From: Candidatus Brocadiaceae bacterium
GTDB taxonomy: Bacteria; Planctomycetota; Brocadiia; Brocadiales; Bathyanammoxibiaceae
Length of the DNA: 18,772 bases
Assembly: GCA_030018855.1 (NCBI GenBank)
Contig: JASEHG010000015.1
Span: forward strand, 1 to 18,772
Direction: 5' to 3'
Position numbers and translations under genes: made by a program. How positions within the stretch are numbered: the stretch's first letter is position 1; each line of letters starts with the position of its first letter. This document shows, piece after piece, positions 6,703-14,422 of this stretch. Under the pieces are notes generated by a model. The model was not told the origin of the DNA, did not search any database, and saw only the letters and a program-made list of their open reading frames with translations.

Positions 6703-7108
6703 GCCCCTGGTGCTGAGAAAGTTTGCAGAACTAGAGAGGCACCTGGCCCAGGTTAAAGAAATCACTCCAATTACGGTGGAGGCGTACAGTAAAGACTGGA
6801 AGGTCCAGCGGGTTGCTGAAAGGACGCTTCAAATAATGATAGAACTTTGCGTGGACATTGCAAATCACGTTATTTCAGATAAAGGGTATCGTGTCCCTGT
6901 AAGTTATGCCGACACCTTTAAGGTACTAAAAGAAGAAGGTATCCTCCATGGTGAGCTTCAAGAGGCCATGGAGAAGATGGCAAAGTTTAGAAATATCCTT
7001 GTACACCACTACGACAGGATAGAGCCTTCTATAATGGTAGACATCCTTAACCATCGTCTGAAGGATTTTCTGAGATACAGGGAGGCCATCCTGTCTTGCC
7101 TGGGGTAA
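6692..7108 (+). CDS. hepT: HepT-like RNase toxin (HEPN/DUF86)
   Basis: Helical HEPN-domain endoribonuclease; known HepT toxins cut or trim RNA (tRNA in some systems). The catalytic motif R-x4-H-x-Y is present as RNILVHHY, with R100, H105 and Y107; the tyrosine is the site modified by MntA in studied pairs. The N-terminus MVDRPLVLRKFAELERHL matches the family beginning, and ITPITVEAY and ELCVDIANHVI are conserved helices. I choose TTG at 6692 because GGAG lies eight bases upstream and the start matches MVDR. TTG at 6686 has only two bases of spacing. It overlaps mntA by 11 bases. All key residues are intact, so the pair is probably functional. Confidence 0.9.
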   Translation: MVDRPLVLRKFAELERHLAQVKEITPITVEAYSKDWKVQRVAERTLQIMIELCVDIANHVISDKGYRVPVSYADTFKVLKEEGILHGELQEAMEKMAKFRNILVHHYDRIEPSIMVDILNHRLKDFLRYREAILSCLG

Positions 7109-7138
7109 ATCCAGCCCACCTCACACAGAAACATCGTT

Positions 7139-8548
7139 ATGCTAGATAGCCTCAACGAGTTCCTGTGGACGGTCTCCACTTACCTATGGGGTCTCCCGCT
7201 CAGCGCCCTCCTGGCAGGGACAGGACTCTATCTTACCGTAAAACTTCGGTTTATCCAGGTAAGGGGGTTCGGGACGGCCTTCAGGTTTATCCTGCCTACC
7301 CACCATCTTTCAGCCGGCGGAGGAAAGAGGGGGCAACTAGGTGAACTAAGCTACTACCAGGCGTTGAGCACCGTCCTATCTTCTACCATAGGAACGGGGA
7401 ATATAGTGGGGGTAGCCACGGCCATATCGGTAGGTGGACCTGGGGCACTGCTGTGGATGTGGGTGGTAGCCCTCCTCGGGATGGCCACCAAGTATTCAGA
7501 GTGCGTCCTGGCCCTTACCTACAGGGAAAAGTCCGTGTATGGACACACCAAAGGGGGGCCGATGTACTACATTGAGAAGGGTCTCGGTCAGCGTTACAGG
7601 CCCCTTGCCCTCATGTTCTCTGCCTGCGGTGTCATGGCCGCCCTTGGTGCAGGCAACATGGTACAATCCAATTCCATAAGCAACGCCCTGGCAGAACCAC
7701 TGTCACGCCTCACCCCATGGAGTCTATCCTCCCTGAGGGGGATAATCGGTGTTGTCCTATTTTTTGCCACTGTCTTAGTGATAGTAGGGGGACTGAGGCG
7801 TATTGCCAGGGTGGCCAGTTACCTGGTACCATTCATGGTGGTGGGCTATCTCCTGGCAGGGATAGCGTCCCTAGCCCTGAACAGCCACAGGATAATCCCG
7901 GCCCTGTGGGAGATAATCTCCTGCACCCCTTCACCGGGGGCGGTGGTGGGGGGCTTTGCTGGGGGTGGTGTGTGGCTGGCCATGCGGATGGGTGTGGCCA
8001 GGGGTGTCTTCTCTAACGAGGCAGGTCTGGGGAGCGCCCCCATTGCCTATGCCGCCATAATGACTGACCACCCGGCAAAGGGGGGGCTGGTGGCCCTCCT
8101 GGAACCCTTCCTGGACACTATAGTAGTATGTACCGTGACTGCCCTGGTGGTGATAACGAGCGACCTGTGGAGAGAGGGTTTGAATGGTGCCGTACTGACC
8201 TCCAGGGCCTTCCAGGCCCAACTCCCAGGGGTTGGGGGGTGCGTAGTACCCCTAAGCCTCACCCTCTTTGCCTATACCTCCATCCTCGGCTGGTACTACT
8301 ATGGAGAGCGTTGCGTGGAACACCTGCTTGGCATGGCCTCCGTACCGTTTTATAAGGCCATCTTCTTGTTGGCCCTGTTAGTGGGGGCGGTGATAAAACT
8401 GGAGATAGTCTGGAACTTTGCAGATTTGGCCAACGGCCTGATGGCCCTGCCTAACCTAATTGCCCTACTATTCCTCTCCAATGTGGTGAGGGATAAGACA
8501 AAGGATTATTTCCAGAAGGAATCGCCTGAACCCCTGAATTTGCCTTAG
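7139..8548 (+). CDS. Sodium:alanine/glycine symporter (AGCS family)
   Basis: Inner-membrane transporter of about 11 helices that imports alanine, glycine or related small amino acids with sodium. The AGCS signature is clear: SSTIGTGNIVGVATAI (81-96), GGPGALLWMWVVALLGMATKYSE (99-121), and HTKGGPMYYIEKGLG (136-150). Residues around ARGVFSNEAGLGSAPIA form the conserved later block, and YTSILGWYYYGE the block near the C-terminus. Length 469 is typical. The ATG at 7139 gives a normal N-terminal helix; I see no good Shine-Dalgarno site. It lies 30 bases after hepT and converges on the epimerase gene. Substrate preference cannot be read from the sequence. Confidence 0.93.
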   Translation: MLDSLNEFLWTVSTYLWGLPLSALLAGTGLYLTVKLRFIQVRGFGTAFRFILPTHHLSAGGGKRGQLGELSYYQALSTVLSSTIGTGNIVGVATAISVGGPGALLWMWVVALLGMATKYSECVLALTYREKSVYGHTKGGPMYYIEKGLGQRYRPLALMFSACGVMAALGAGNMVQSNSISNALAEPLSRLTPWSLSSLRGIIGVVLFFATVLVIVGGLRRIARVASYLVPFMVVGYLLAGIASLALNSHRIIPALWEIISCTPSPGAVVGGFAGGGVWLAMRMGVARGVFSNEAGLGSAPIAYAAIMTDHPAKGGLVALLEPFLDTIVVCTVTALVVITSDLWREGLNGAVLTSRAFQAQLPGVGGCVVPLSLTLFAYTSILGWYYYGERCVEHLLGMASVPFYKAIFLLALLVGAVIKLEIVWNFADLANGLMALPNLIALLFLSNVVRDKTKDYFQKESPEPLNLP

Positions 8549-8687
8549 TCTGAGATGGGTTCCATGCTGGCCTTGGTTTCTAACATAACCGGAGGATTTT
8601 GGAGTAGGTAGTGGTGTTTGTTGGTTACCTTCGTTGAGGGTAAAGGCGTTTGACCAGGCCTCCTGCCGGTACTACACCCTTCATAGG

Positions 8688-9143
8688 TTATCTATCCTTT
8701 TTAAGCCAGTCATAGGGGATATCGTTGTTAAAGGGGTCAACCCTGCATTCGTCAGGATTAGTCCTGTTATAAGATTCAGTGGGACAGTTTATCACAATGG
8801 CCTCCTCTACACTTATGCACTTGTAGCCGTGATAGACCATTGGGGGAATCTGGATGAGGAGGGGGTTATGGACGCCCATAAAATACTCCTCTACCTTTTT
8901 GTAGGTTGGGGAGTTTTCTCTGGCATCGTAGATGGCCACCTTAGCCATGCCAGCTACCGCCGCAAGATTATCTGTTTGTATCTTATGGTAATGCCATGCC
9001 TTTATCACCCCAGGGTAAGCGGTAGTGATGTAGATTTGTCCAAATTTTGTGAAGATTTCGTCATCACGTCTTAGTATCTCCATCAGCCGTCCCCGTTCAT
9101 CTGGGATGACCCTCAGGGTTTTAATTCTTACTCCTTCTATCAT
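8688..9143 (-). CDS. dTDP-4-dehydrorhamnose 3,5-epimerase family protein (RmlC-like cupin)
   Basis: Cupin sugar epimerase of 151 residues. GVIKAWHYHKIQTDN (45-59) matches the RmlC strand with the catalytic histidine (GVIRGLHYQ in classic enzymes). AGMAKVAIYDARENSPTY (64-81) carries the conserved Lys and Asp pair. IPPMVYHGYK (99-108) corresponds to the (V/I)P-x-x-x-x-HGF block. NPDECR near the C-terminus replaces the longer classic tail, so the protein is some 30 residues shorter than RmlC. No other rhamnose or nucleotide-sugar genes are nearby, so the substrate is open; the family includes enzymes acting on other dTDP- or CMP-linked sugars. A minus-strand promoter with a perfect TATAAT lies about 55 bases upstream. 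The Shine-Dalgarno site is poor. Confidence 0.85.
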   Translation of the reverse strand: MIEGVRIKTLRVIPDERGRLMEILRRDDEIFTKFGQIYITTAYPGVIKAWHYHKIQTDNLAAVAGMAKVAIYDARENSPTYKKVEEYFMGVHNPLLIQIPPMVYHGYKCISVEEAIVINCPTESYNRTNPDECRVDPFNNDIPYDWLKKDR

Positions 9144-9196
9144 AGGGATTTCCGTTACTCCTTATCTCAAGTGAAGGTCTTGCCAATAAAACGGAG

Positions 9197-9224
9197 ATTA
9201 TACATTGTTAATAGACCGAGGCAA
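9197..9224 (-). promoter_or_regulatory. Promoter for the epimerase gene
   Basis: Reading the minus strand, TTGCCT (9224-9219) and a perfect TATAAT (9202-9197) are 16 bases apart. Transcription would start near 9190, giving a leader of some 45 bases to the ATG at 9143. It stands back to back with the nusA promoter; the two -35 boxes are only 11 bases apart. Confidence 0.55.
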
Positions 9225-9235
9225 TATAAAAAACC

Positions 9236-9263
9236 TTGACAAAAATTGGGTAACGGATAGAAT
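9236..9263 (+). promoter_or_regulatory. Strong sigma-70 promoter of the nusA-infB operon
   Basis: A perfect TTGACA (9236-9241) and TAGAAT (9258-9263, one mismatch) are separated by 16 bases. It is the best promoter match in the window. The predicted transcript starts near 9270 and has a leader of about 140 bases before nusA, containing an intrinsic terminator. Confidence 0.75.
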
Positions 9264-9348
9264 TTATATAAAGGCAAAACTCAGACATACGGCAGAGAGT
9301 GATTATATGTTTTAAGGTCAATAGATTCCAAGGCTTGTAAAAGGGATA

Positions 9349-9406
9349 AGGAGGGTCAAAAAGAGTGGGAATTCCCACTCTTTTCTTTTATCCCGTAGGA
9401 GGGTCA
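9349..9406 (+). promoter_or_regulatory. Duplicated ribosome-binding site in the nusA leader
   Basis: AGGAGGGTCA occurs at 9349-9358 and again at 9397-9406, 48 bases apart. Each copy precedes an in-frame GTG: 9365 (9-base spacing from GGAGGG) and 9410 (6-base spacing). The sequence between them is the terminator hairpin. Initiation at 9365 would translate through the hairpin and add 15 residues to NusA. The second copy is the better-spaced site and gives the family-like N-terminus. Confidence 0.7.
9359..9390 (+). terminator. Intrinsic terminator/attenuator in the nusA leader
   Basis: A perfect inverted repeat has the left arm AAAAGAGTGGGAA (9359-9371) followed by its complement (9372-9384), and then CTTTTA. 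The GC-rich GAGTGGG core with the TTTTCTTTT run is the form of a Rho-independent terminator. An outer pairing of GGGATA (9343-9348) with TATCCC (9389-9394) can extend it. It lies after the strong promoter and 20 bases before the nusA GTG, so it probably controls read-through into nusA-infB rather than ending an upstream gene; the gene upstream points the other way. Confidence 0.75.
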
Positions 9407-9409
9407 CCA

Positions 9410-10495
9410 GTGGATAGAGAAGAACTTCTCAGACTGGTAGGAGCTCTGCATAAAGATAAGGCCATAGATAGGGAGATAATCTTCCAGGGCATAGAGGCTG
9501 CCCTCCTGGCGGTGGCCAAGAAGCACTTTGTCTCTAAAGAGAACATCTCCATAAAGATAGATAGGCAGACAGGCGAAATTACGGCCATGGAGGGGGACAA
9601 GAAGATAGACCCGGCAGAACTGGGGAGGATAAGCGCCCACACTGCCAAGCAGATTATGACACAGAAGATACGAGAGGCAGAACGGGATGTGATTTGCGAA
9701 GAATTCCTCCCTAAAAAGGGCACCCTGGTTACAGGGATTGTCCAGCGTATGGAGGGCCCTAACGTAATGGCAATGCTAGGAAAGGCTGAGGCGCTCCTGC
9801 CCAAGTCAGAACAGATCCCCGGCGAGGTCTACCGTCCAGGAGAGAGGCTCCGCGCCATCCTTTTAGACGTAAGCAAAGTAGGCCAGAGGGTCAGGATCAT
9901 CCTCTCCAGAAACCATCCGGACTTCATCAGGAAGCTCTTTGAACTGGAGGTGCCGGAGATTGCCGAGGGGATCATAAAGATAAAGACCATAGCCCGTGAG
10001 GCCGGCTACAGGACAAAGATAGCCGTACTATCGGAAGCCCCCCAGGTAGATTGTGTAGGGGCGTGCGTAGGGGTTAGGGGGACGAGGATAAAAAACATCG
10101 TAGATGAACTGGGCGGGGAGAAGATAGACATAATCCGTTGGGACGAGGCCCCCGAGGCACTCATACCCAATACCTTAAAGCCTGCCGAAATCACCGGTAT
10201 AGTGCTATCCTCAGAGACTAAACAGGCTACCGTGGTAGTGCCTGAGGACCAACTCTCCCTGGCCATAGGCAAGAGGGGGCAGAACGTCCGCCTGGCCTCC
10301 AGATTAACAGGCTGGGACATTGACATACTGACCGAACAAGAGTATTCTCTGAGAGGGACTCCCTCTGCCCAGGAGGCAAAGGAAGTCCCTGTAGAGACTA
10401 TGGGGCAGGAAGAATTAACCACCGTCTCTGAGGAGAAGGAATCGGAGAATTCGGAGAATAAAGAAGGTGCAGTCCATGACAAAGATCAGGGTTAG
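9410..10495 (+). CDS. nusA: Transcription termination/antitermination factor NusA
   Basis: Binds RNA polymerase and nascent RNA, stimulates pausing and hairpin termination, and takes part in antitermination. Domain order: N-terminal polymerase-binding domain (1-98), S1 domain (about 102-165), KH1 with the GVRG loop (221-224), KH2 with the GKRG loop (287-290). A hydrophilic, Glu-rich tail (about 310-361) replaces the acidic repeats seen in E. coli, which gives 361 residues. I choose GTG at 9410 because GGAGGG lies six bases upstream and the protein then begins MDREELLRLVGALHKDK like other NusA proteins. An upstream in-frame GTG at 9365 is inside the leader hairpin. rimP, the usual upstream partner, is absent. 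The 3' end overlaps infB by 20 bases. Confidence 0.95.
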   Translation: MDREELLRLVGALHKDKAIDREIIFQGIEAALLAVAKKHFVSKENISIKIDRQTGEITAMEGDKKIDPAELGRISAHTAKQIMTQKIREAERDVICEEFLPKKGTLVTGIVQRMEGPNVMAMLGKAEALLPKSEQIPGEVYRPGERLRAILLDVSKVGQRVRIILSRNHPDFIRKLFELEVPEIAEGIIKIKTIAREAGYRTKIAVLSEAPQVDCVGACVGVRGTRIKNIVDELGGEKIDIIRWDEAPEALIPNTLKPAEITGIVLSSETKQATVVVPEDQLSLAIGKRGQNVRLASRLTGWDIDILTEQEYSLRGTPSAQEAKEVPVETMGQEELTTVSEEKESENSENKEGAVHDKDQG

Positions 10496-12725
10496 CGCAC
10501 TGGCCAAGGAGCTAGGGATAAAGAGTGGCCTGATTATAGAAAAATGTAAGGAGCTAGGCCTCTCTTATGTCACCCACCACGCTAACACCATAGAGGAGAA
10601 GGACGTAGAGAACGTACGAAACCTCTTCAGACCCAAAGAGGTCCCTACAACCCCTATACCTCCCCCAGAGAGACAAGAGAAAGAGGTCGTAGAGGCCAGG
10701 ATACCAACAGCCACCCAGCGGCCCACCGCCCCACTGCCTATTGCCCCACTACCACCTAAAGAGAGACCAAGAATTGAACCTGCTGAAGTCATACCTGGCG
10801 AGCCTTCACTAAAACCTACCCCATCAGGAAAGTTTATCAAAATCTCTCGTCACCCTACTTTGAGAAGGCCGGCAGGACCAACCTTTATACCCCACTGGAG
10901 GCGGGTCAGAAGGGCGCCCAAAGAGGTTGCCCCCACCGCCCCCAAGGTGTTCCTAAAGGGACAGAAAGTTATCTTGGAAACACCTATAACAGTCAAAGAC
11001 CTCTCAAGTAAACTGGGGATAAAGGCTAGTAATATCATTACCAAGCTCCTGATGGAACACAATATCGGGGCTACCATGAACCAGTCACTAGACGAAGAGA
11101 CCGTGGCACTCCTTGCCCTGGACTTTGGAATAGAGGTAGAGTGCAAGAAGGCAAAACGCCCCGAAGAGGAGCTGAAAGTAGAGCTTGCGGTACCTTCTAG
11201 GACAGCGGACCTCGTATCAAGACCACCGATAGTCACTTTTATGGGGCACGTAGACCACGGCAAGACAAGCCTGCTGGACGCCATAAGGAAGACCAACGTG
11301 GCGGGCGGGGAGGTTGGGGGTATCACCCAGCACATAGGCGCCTACCGGGTAGAGACCAACGGCCGTTCCGTAGTGTTCCTTGATACCCCTGGCCACGAGG
11401 CCTTTACTGCCATGAGGGCCAGGGGCTCCCAAGCCACTGACGTGGCGGTACTGGTAGTGGCCGCCGATGATGGCGTCATGCCCCAGACGGAAGAGGCCCT
11501 GAACCACGCCAAGGCCGCAGGGGTACCCGTAGTGGTAGCAATCAACAAGATAGACAAGCCAGAGGCCAACCCTATGAGGGTAAAACAGCAACTGGCCAAA
11601 CTGGGCCTCGTGGCCGAGGAGTGGGGCGGGAAGACGGGTTTTGTAGAGACCTCCGCCACCACTAAAAAGGGACTGGACGAACTCTTGGAGAGACTGCTCC
11701 TGGAGGCGGAGATACTGGAATTAAAGGCTAACCCCAAAGGTCCGGCCAGGGGGGTGGTCCTGGAGGCCAGGCTCCACGAGGGCAGGGGCGTGGTGGCTAC
11801 TGTCATTGTCCAGGATGGCACACTGCACCTTGGAGACCCACTCCTGTGCGGACAGGCCTCGGGTAGGGTAAGGGCCATGTACAACGACAGGGGCCAAGCG
11901 GTTACAGAGGCAGGCCCATCCTATCCAGTGTCTGTCTCCGACCTCTCTACCATCCCGGAGGCAGGGGAAAAATTTTATGTACTAAAGGATATGCAGAGGG
12001 CCAAGGGCATCGCCCTGGACAGGCAGAAACAACTGAGAGAGGCCGGCCTCAAAGAACGCAGCCACGTAAGCCTGGAGAACCTCTATACCAAGATTGAGGC
12101 AGGCAAGGTAAAGGAACTCAAGCTAATCCTGAAGGCCGACGTCAAGGGGTCTCTGGAAGTGTTAGAAAATATGCTGGGGGAGCTTTCTACCGGGGAGGTA
12201 AAGGTCAGGACCCTCCACAGCGGAATAGGGAGCATTACTGAGTCGGATGTCATCCTAGCCGACGCATCGGATGCCATTATTATAGGCTTTTACGTTGCTC
12301 TGGAAGAAGGCGTTTCCGGTCTGGCCGAAGGCAGGGGGGTGGAGATTAGACACTACCAGGTCATCTATGACATTACCAGAGACGTAAAGGCCGCTATGGA
12401 AGGGCTGCTGGAACCCGAGAAGAAAGAGGTAGTAACCGGCCAGGTGGAGATTAAGCAGGTCTTTAAGATCTCAAGATTTGGTAATGTGGCAGGCTGTGTA
12501 GTAAAGAGTGGGAAGATAAATAGAAATTCCATGATTAGGGTAACAAGGGACGGTGCAGTCCTTTTTGAGGGTAAGCTTGCCTCCTTGAAGATTGTAAAAG
12601 AGGACGTCAAGGAGGTCCGTCAAGGGCTTGAGTGCGGGATAAAGATAGCCGGTTTTGACGACATAAAGGTGGGAGACACCATTGAGGTCTATGAAATCCA
12701 GCAGATTGCCCGCACCCTTGGCTAG
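10476..12725 (+). CDS. infB: Translation initiation factor IF-2
   Basis: GTPase that brings fMet-tRNA to the 30S subunit and joins the 50S subunit. Domain order: an IF2-N helical domain (about 1-52), a Pro/Glu/Lys-rich linker (52-165), a second IF2-N-like domain (about 166-222), and a G domain with GHVDHGKT (257-264), DTPGH (303-307) and NKID (357-360). Domain II, the IF2-specific domain III and the C-terminal fMet-tRNA-binding domain IV follow, ending in IQQIARTLG. 749 residues is in the normal range. The ATG at 10476 is preferred; it starts inside nusA, so translation is probably coupled. An in-frame GTG three codons earlier is possible. ylxR and ylxQ, common between nusA and infB elsewhere, are missing. 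Confidence 0.96.
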   Translation: MTKIRVSALAKELGIKSGLIIEKCKELGLSYVTHHANTIEEKDVENVRNLFRPKEVPTTPIPPPERQEKEVVEARIPTATQRPTAPLPIAPLPPKERPRIEPAEVIPGEPSLKPTPSGKFIKISRHPTLRRPAGPTFIPHWRRVRRAPKEVAPTAPKVFLKGQKVILETPITVKDLSSKLGIKASNIITKLLMEHNIGATMNQSLDEETVALLALDFGIEVECKKAKRPEEELKVELAVPSRTADLVSRPPIVTFMGHVDHGKTSLLDAIRKTNVAGGEVGGITQHIGAYRVETNGRSVVFLDTPGHEAFTAMRARGSQATDVAVLVVAADDGVMPQTEEALNHAKAAGVPVVVAINKIDKPEANPMRVKQQLAKLGLVAEEWGGKTGFVETSATTKKGLDELLERLLLEAEILELKANPKGPARGVVLEARLHEGRGVVATVIVQDGTLHLGDPLLCGQASGRVRAMYNDRGQAVTEAGPSYPVSVSDLSTIPEAGEKFYVLKDMQRAKGIALDRQKQLREAGLKERSHVSLENLYTKIEAGKVKELKLILKADVKGSLEVLENMLGELSTGEVKVRTLHSGIGSITESDVILADASDAIIIGFYVALEEGVSGLAEGRGVEIRHYQVIYDITRDVKAAMEGLLEPEKKEVVTGQVEIKQVFKISRFGNVAGCVVKSGKINRNSMIRVTRDGAVLFEGKLASLKIVKEDVKEVRQGLECGIKIAGFDDIKVGDTIEVYEIQQIARTLG

Positions 12726-12734
12726 GCACTGAAA

Positions 12735-12808
12735 GATTACAAATTGCAAACTATAAACTACAAATTGAAATTGTTTGGAATCTGAAACTTGTAATTTGTA
12801 ATTCTTTT
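12735..12808. repeat. AT-rich heptad hairpin between infB and ylxP
   Basis: The left arm has heptads GATTACA, AATTGCA, AACTATA, AACTACA, AATTGAA in register (12735-12769). The right arm (about 12775-12804), read as complement, gives AATTACA AATTACA and then AGTTTCA GATTCCA. It is followed by CTTTTTT, so it could also act as a terminator. It fills the gap to the ylxP start, leaving only CAGG next to the ATG. Confidence 0.8.
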
Positions 12809-12814
12809 TTCAGG

Positions 12815-13096
12815 ATGACTGTTGGAATATTAAGTATTAAGCTAATCATTAGGGATTCCCACTCCCTGAAGGATAAGCGTAGGGTGCTAAATAGTCTTAA
12901 AGACAGGGTAAGGCAGAACTTCAATGTCTCCTTCTCTGAGATGGAGGCCCTTGACCACCATCAATACAGCACACTGGCGGCGGCTATGGTGAGCAACGAC
13001 AAGAGGTACGTAAATGGTAGTCTATCCACCCTGGTGAACTTCGTCAGGACCTTCCCACAGGTGGAGCTAATAGACTACGAATTGGAGCTCTTGTAA
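12815..13096 (+). CDS. ylxP: DUF503 family protein YlxP
   Basis: 93-residue member of the DUF503/YlxP family, small ferredoxin-like-fold proteins often encoded between infB and rbfA in Gram-positive and other bacteria. The N-terminal MTVGILSIKLIIRDSHSLKDKRRVLNSLKDRVRQ is the family signature: a beta strand, then the SLKDKR stretch and a basic helix. Function is uncertain; the context suggests ribosome maturation or RNA binding. The start ATG lacks a proper Shine-Dalgarno site (CAGG touches it), because a heptad hairpin occupies the upstream gap. A second, similar hairpin follows. The gene is therefore flanked on both sides by closely related repeats. Confidence 0.9.
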   Translation: MTVGILSIKLIIRDSHSLKDKRRVLNSLKDRVRQNFNVSFSEMEALDHHQYSTLAAAMVSNDKRYVNGSLSTLVNFVRTFPQVELIDYELELL

Positions 13097-13100
13097 AGGC

Positions 13101-13170
13101 AAATTATAAATTACAGATTACAAATTGCATGTTTTAATTTAAAATTTGTAATTTGGAATTTGTAATTTTC
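13101..13170. repeat. AT-rich heptad hairpin between ylxP and rbfA
   Basis: Left heptads AAATTAT, AAATTAC, AGATTAC, AAATTGC (13101-13128) pair with the right arm (about 13141-13170), which as complement reads AAATTCC, AAATTAC, AAATTTT. The heptad is nearly the same as in the element at 12735-12808, so the two probably share an origin. It starts four bases after the ylxP stop and ends three bases before the rbfA ATG. Confidence 0.8.
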
Positions 13171-13173
13171 ACT

Positions 13174-13530
13174 ATGAACACCCGCAAATTTAAGAGAGTG
13201 GCAGAGGCCCTGCGGCGTGAGACAGGCAAGGCCCTCCTCTACGAGGTAAAAGACCCAAGGATCCGTCTCGTCACGGTAACCAGGGCCGAACCCTCCATAG
13301 ACTTTCGTACCGCCAGGATATACGTCTCCATCATGGGAGATGAGGATATAAAGAAAAAGACCCTTGAGATTCTGGGAAAGGCCAGGGGGCACATCCAGTC
13401 CCTGGTGGGAGAGCATCTGAGCCTCCGTTACGTACCCATATTGAGCTTCTGTCTGGACGACTCCATGGACAGGGGACTACGTGTAGCAAAACTTATTGAC
13501 GAGGTAACCAGGGAGGAAGAAAATACCTGA
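13174..13530 (+). CDS. rbfA: 30S ribosome-binding factor A
   Basis: Assists late maturation of the 30S subunit and 16S 5'-end processing, and is needed for cold adaptation in E. coli. The 118 residues carry the family pattern: basic N-terminal helix (TRKFKRVAEALRRE), DPRIRLVTVTRAEPS (28-42), a strand with ARIYVS, and the closing RYVPILSFCLDDSMDRG. The KH-like fold AxG region follows the standard order. I start at the ATG at 13174 (MNTRKF). A TTG at 13153 would add seven residues encoded by the repeat. No Shine-Dalgarno sequence is present because the AT-rich hairpin reaches the start. The stop TGA is directly followed by the hisG ATG. truB, the usual next gene, is missing. Confidence 0.93.
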   Translation: MNTRKFKRVAEALRRETGKALLYEVKDPRIRLVTVTRAEPSIDFRTARIYVSIMGDEDIKKKTLEILGKARGHIQSLVGEHLSLRYVPILSFCLDDSMDRGLRVAKLIDEVTREEENT

Positions 13531-14403
13531 ATGGCAAGTCTTATATTAGGCATACCCAAGGGGAGCCTCCAAGAGGCAACCGTAGAGATGATGAAACGGG
13601 CGGGGTACAAAGTAAGGGTACCCCAGAGGTCTTACTACCCGTCCATAGATGACGAGGAACTGGAAGGACGGCTCATCCGCCCCCAGGATATGTCCCGTTA
13701 CGTGGAAAAGGGGATAATAGACGCAGGACTCACTGGGGCGGATTGGGTCAAAGAAAACGGTTCAGACGTAAAGGTGGTGGCCAGCCTGGTCTATGCCAAA
13801 CAACAGCTTACCAAGGTCCGCTGGGTGATGGCGGTACCGGAAGCCTCCCCCATCCGCAAGGTCTCAGACCTCCAGGGGAAGAGGATAGCCACAGAACTGG
13901 TAAACGTAACGAGGGGTTTTCTCTCAGAAAGGGGGGTCACTGCAGAGATAGAATTTTCCCATGGGGCCACGGAGGCCAAGGCCCCACACCTGGTGGACGC
14001 CATAGTGGAACTTACCGAGACCGGCTCCAGCCTCAGGGCCAATAACCTCAGGATTTTGGATACTGTCATGGAGTCCACCACACTCTTTATTGCTAATCAC
14101 GACTCCTGGAGAGATCCGTGGAAGAAGGAGAAGATAGAAAACCTGGCCATGCTCTTCACAGGGGCCATCATCGCAGGGGAAAAGGTAGGTCTGAAGATGA
14201 ACGTTCCCATCAGCAGTCTGGAACAGGTGCTCAAGAAACTCCCCGCCTTGAGAAGGCCCACAGTCTCCCCCCTGGCAGAGGGGGCAGGCTATGCCATAGA
14301 GACGGTTATAGATGAGTCGGTGGCCAGGCGCATCATCCCGGAATTAAAAAGGGCAGGGGCTGAAGGGATCATTGAGTACTCACTTAACAAAGTCATTCTT
14401 TAA
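13531..14403 (+). CDS. hisG: ATP phosphoribosyltransferase, long form
   Basis: Catalyses the first step of histidine synthesis, ATP plus PRPP to phosphoribosyl-ATP. The N-terminal LGIPKGSLQEATVEMMKRAGY (6-26), GLTGADWVKENG (67-78) and the PRPP-binding block DAIVELTETGSSLRANNLRIL (about 155-175) identify HisG. The 290-residue length and the last 75 or so residues (LKMNVPISSLEQVLKKLPALRRPTVSPL onward) correspond to the C-terminal regulatory domain of the long, HisZ-independent form that binds histidine. Its ATG follows the rbfA stop without a gap, so it is probably translated from the nusA operon message. No other his gene is in the window. Its placement in a translation-factor operon is unusual. 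Confidence 0.95.
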   Translation: MASLILGIPKGSLQEATVEMMKRAGYKVRVPQRSYYPSIDDEELEGRLIRPQDMSRYVEKGIIDAGLTGADWVKENGSDVKVVASLVYAKQQLTKVRWVMAVPEASPIRKVSDLQGKRIATELVNVTRGFLSERGVTAEIEFSHGATEAKAPHLVDAIVELTETGSSLRANNLRILDTVMESTTLFIANHDSWRDPWKKEKIENLAMLFTGAIIAGEKVGLKMNVPISSLEQVLKKLPALRRPTVSPLAEGAGYAIETVIDESVARRIIPELKRAGAEGIIEYSLNKVIL

Positions 14404-14422
14404 AGGAAAAGGAGGGAAGGTC

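Noticed and set aside
8549..8687. Terminator or RNA gene between the convergent symporter and epimerase genes
   Set aside because: I found no good hairpin with a T run and no tRNA-like fold; the stretch shows nothing I can support.
8634..9074. Open reading frame of 146 codons on the plus strand
   Set aside because: It lies antisense over most of the epimerase gene, has no family character, and the minus-strand reading has clear cupin motifs and its own promoter.
13153..13173. TTG start for rbfA
   Set aside because: It lies within the AT-rich heptad repeat and adds residues not found in RbfA proteins; the ATG at 13174 fits.
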